DNA from: Brachionus manjavacas
Taxonomy: Eukaryota; Rotifera; Eurotatoria; Ploima; Brachionidae
Length of the DNA: 64,000 nucleotides
Direction of reading: 5' to 3'
NCBI GenBank assembly: GCA_019054805.1
Contig: JAHQIY010000018.1
Location: forward strand, 186,001-250,000
The notes under the pieces were generated by a model. That model was not told where the DNA came from and did not search any database. It worked only from the letters and a program-made list of their open reading frames with translations. Within the stretch, counting starts at the first letter, position 1. Each line of letters begins with the position of its first letter. The position numbers and the translations under genes were made by a program. Below, piece after piece: positions 63,048-64,000 of this stretch.

Positions 63048-63559
63048 ATGAGTGATGACGAGTATATGAATCGCAAGAGTCAGATTCTGAAGAAGTGGAA
63101 GAAAGAAACATACTCAAAAAACGAAGAGGGATTAATCGAGAATGGATATATGTGTATATGTTTGATGACAATGATGCTGCAGATTTGTGGTTAAATAATG
63201 AAACAAAATGGTCAAAAGAAGATACCTACAGCACAAATGATGGGGACAAAATTATATATCGCTGCAATTTAGTAAAACGTCTTGGTCCACAATGCGATGC
63301 AAAACTTATTCTTTTATTCAATGCTGATAATCTTAAAGCTACACGATTTGAAAGCGGCAATCGCACACATGACAAGATAATTAAACTCTGATAATTGGAA
63401 GAAAAACCAACCGCTAAGCCTGCTCGCAAACGAAAACAGACTGAAGTTACTGAAAATACTGATGAAATCAGTAATAAAAAGCCTAAAATAGGTGAAAATC
63501 AGGTAAGTGATTTAATTCTTAAAGCTAAAAGAGGACGTGGTAGACCTCGCAAAAATTAA
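63048..63559 (+). pseudogene. Broken FLYWCH/MULE-type zinc-finger protein gene with C-terminal AT-hook
   Basis: ATG at 63048 opens M-S-D-D-E-Y. An extra AT in TATAT shifts the frame, after which E-S-Q-E-S-D-S-E-E-V continues in the frame that carries the domain (63095-63391). The domain shows W-I-Y, a K-W-S, then Y-R-C-N-L-V-K-R-L-G-P-Q-C-D-A-K and a final H: the C...C...H pattern of FLYWCH/GCM-like zinc fingers found at the front of Mutator-like transposases and related host proteins. TGA TAA then interrupts the frame. Beyond it the same frame stays open for 54 codons with a nuclear-type basic stretch (A-R-K-R-K-Q) and an AT-hook core (R-G-R-G-R-P-R-K) before TAA at 63557-63559. It is either a decayed gene or a MULE fragment; no MULE catalytic domain follows. 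Confidence 0.65.
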
Positions 63560-64000
63560 TACTACTACTACATCCTACACTTCTTTTTTTTTTTAATTTT
63601 ACTTGATTTAAAAACTTTTTCTTTGAATAAAAAATACTTTTTCTGTTCAATAAAATTTATTTTTACTACCGCTTTTATTTTTTATTCTCACAGTTATAAC
63701 TATTTTTTGGTTCCTATTAATTATTTAATTTATGCTCATATAATTTAATATCCGTTTAATATTATTTATTACCCGTCCTTTAATGAAATACCATTCAAAA
63801 GTTATAAAAAAATACTTTTTGATCCTAAACTTCAAGATGTCAAAGGGAAAATCAAATTTTGAATAAAAAAAAAGAGATCATAAATCTAGCGACTTTCAAA
63901 TTTTTTTGAAAATCACCTAAATTTAGTTAAATTAACGTTAATTTACGTAAAAAAGCGTTAATAATCGTTTTTTTTGCCGGTAAAAACTTTTCATGAAAAC
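63560..64000. other. AT-rich flank
   Basis: The 3' side of the FLYWCH-like relic, with AATAAA-type signals near 63626 and 63650. Nothing else is recognised to the window end. Confidence 0.5.

Noticed and set aside
1-64000. Retrovirus-like, LTR or Polinton-type elements
   Set aside because: No protease, integrase, capsid or envelope motifs and no long terminal repeats were recognised; the only RT belongs to a LINE-type element.
1-64000. tRNA genes or telomeric repeats
   Set aside because: No cloverleaf with paired A and B boxes and no TTAGGG-like runs were found by eye; GGTTCCAAGCTAG in the satellite resembles a B box only loosely.

Overview
The window is AT-rich animal nuclear DNA. Genes have GT-AG introns that are mostly 47-98 nt long. 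The protein families are metazoan: a DEG/ENaC channel, kinesin-13, complex I NDUFA12 and an MTMR10-type myotubularin. Small introns, strong AT bias, a FLYWCH-type relic and a huge simple satellite would suit a rotifer-like (Brachionus-type) genome. That placement is a guess; nothing here fixes the species.

Layout: (1) 1-3473 holds AT-rich DNA and a single-exon DEG/ENaC channel gene (1738-3138, +). (2) 3474-45158, about 65% of the window, is one head-to-tail satellite array of about 77 units of about 540 bp. Each unit is a 313-bp GC-richer module plus a roughly 224-228-bp A-rich module. Both modules begin with the same short motif, GCCGGTCCCAAGTCCGGATGA less its last base. The array has zoned sequence variants, dimeric and longer higher-order periods, two shortened 313-bp units and several perfect dyads per unit. 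(3) 45159-48166 holds a coding-like exon cut off by the array edge and a complete five-exon kinesin-13 gene (-). (4) 48167-51867 is intergenic DNA with LINE debris and a small TA-flanked MITE. (5) 51868-57807 holds NDUFA12 (+, two exons) facing an MTMR10/11/12-type pseudophosphatase gene (-, six exons). The latter's only large intron carries a second TA-flanked MITE. (6) 57808-60613 holds orphan coding-like pieces and a three-exon ankyrin-repeat gene (-). (7) 60614-64000 is AT-rich with a hAT transposase relic, a 42-bp tandem duplication and a broken FLYWCH-zinc-finger/AT-hook gene.

The exon joins were worked out by hand from splice sites, reading phase and remembered family alignments. Kinesin (2091 nt), NDUFA12 (423 nt), the myotubularin (2472 nt) and the ankyrin gene (447 nt) all close in frame. 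The genes are unrelated housekeeping or signalling genes and do not form a pathway. The standout is the satellite: a very homogeneous two-module array between ordinary genes, with signs of ongoing unequal exchange. No retrovirus-like, LTR or Polinton-like element was recognised.
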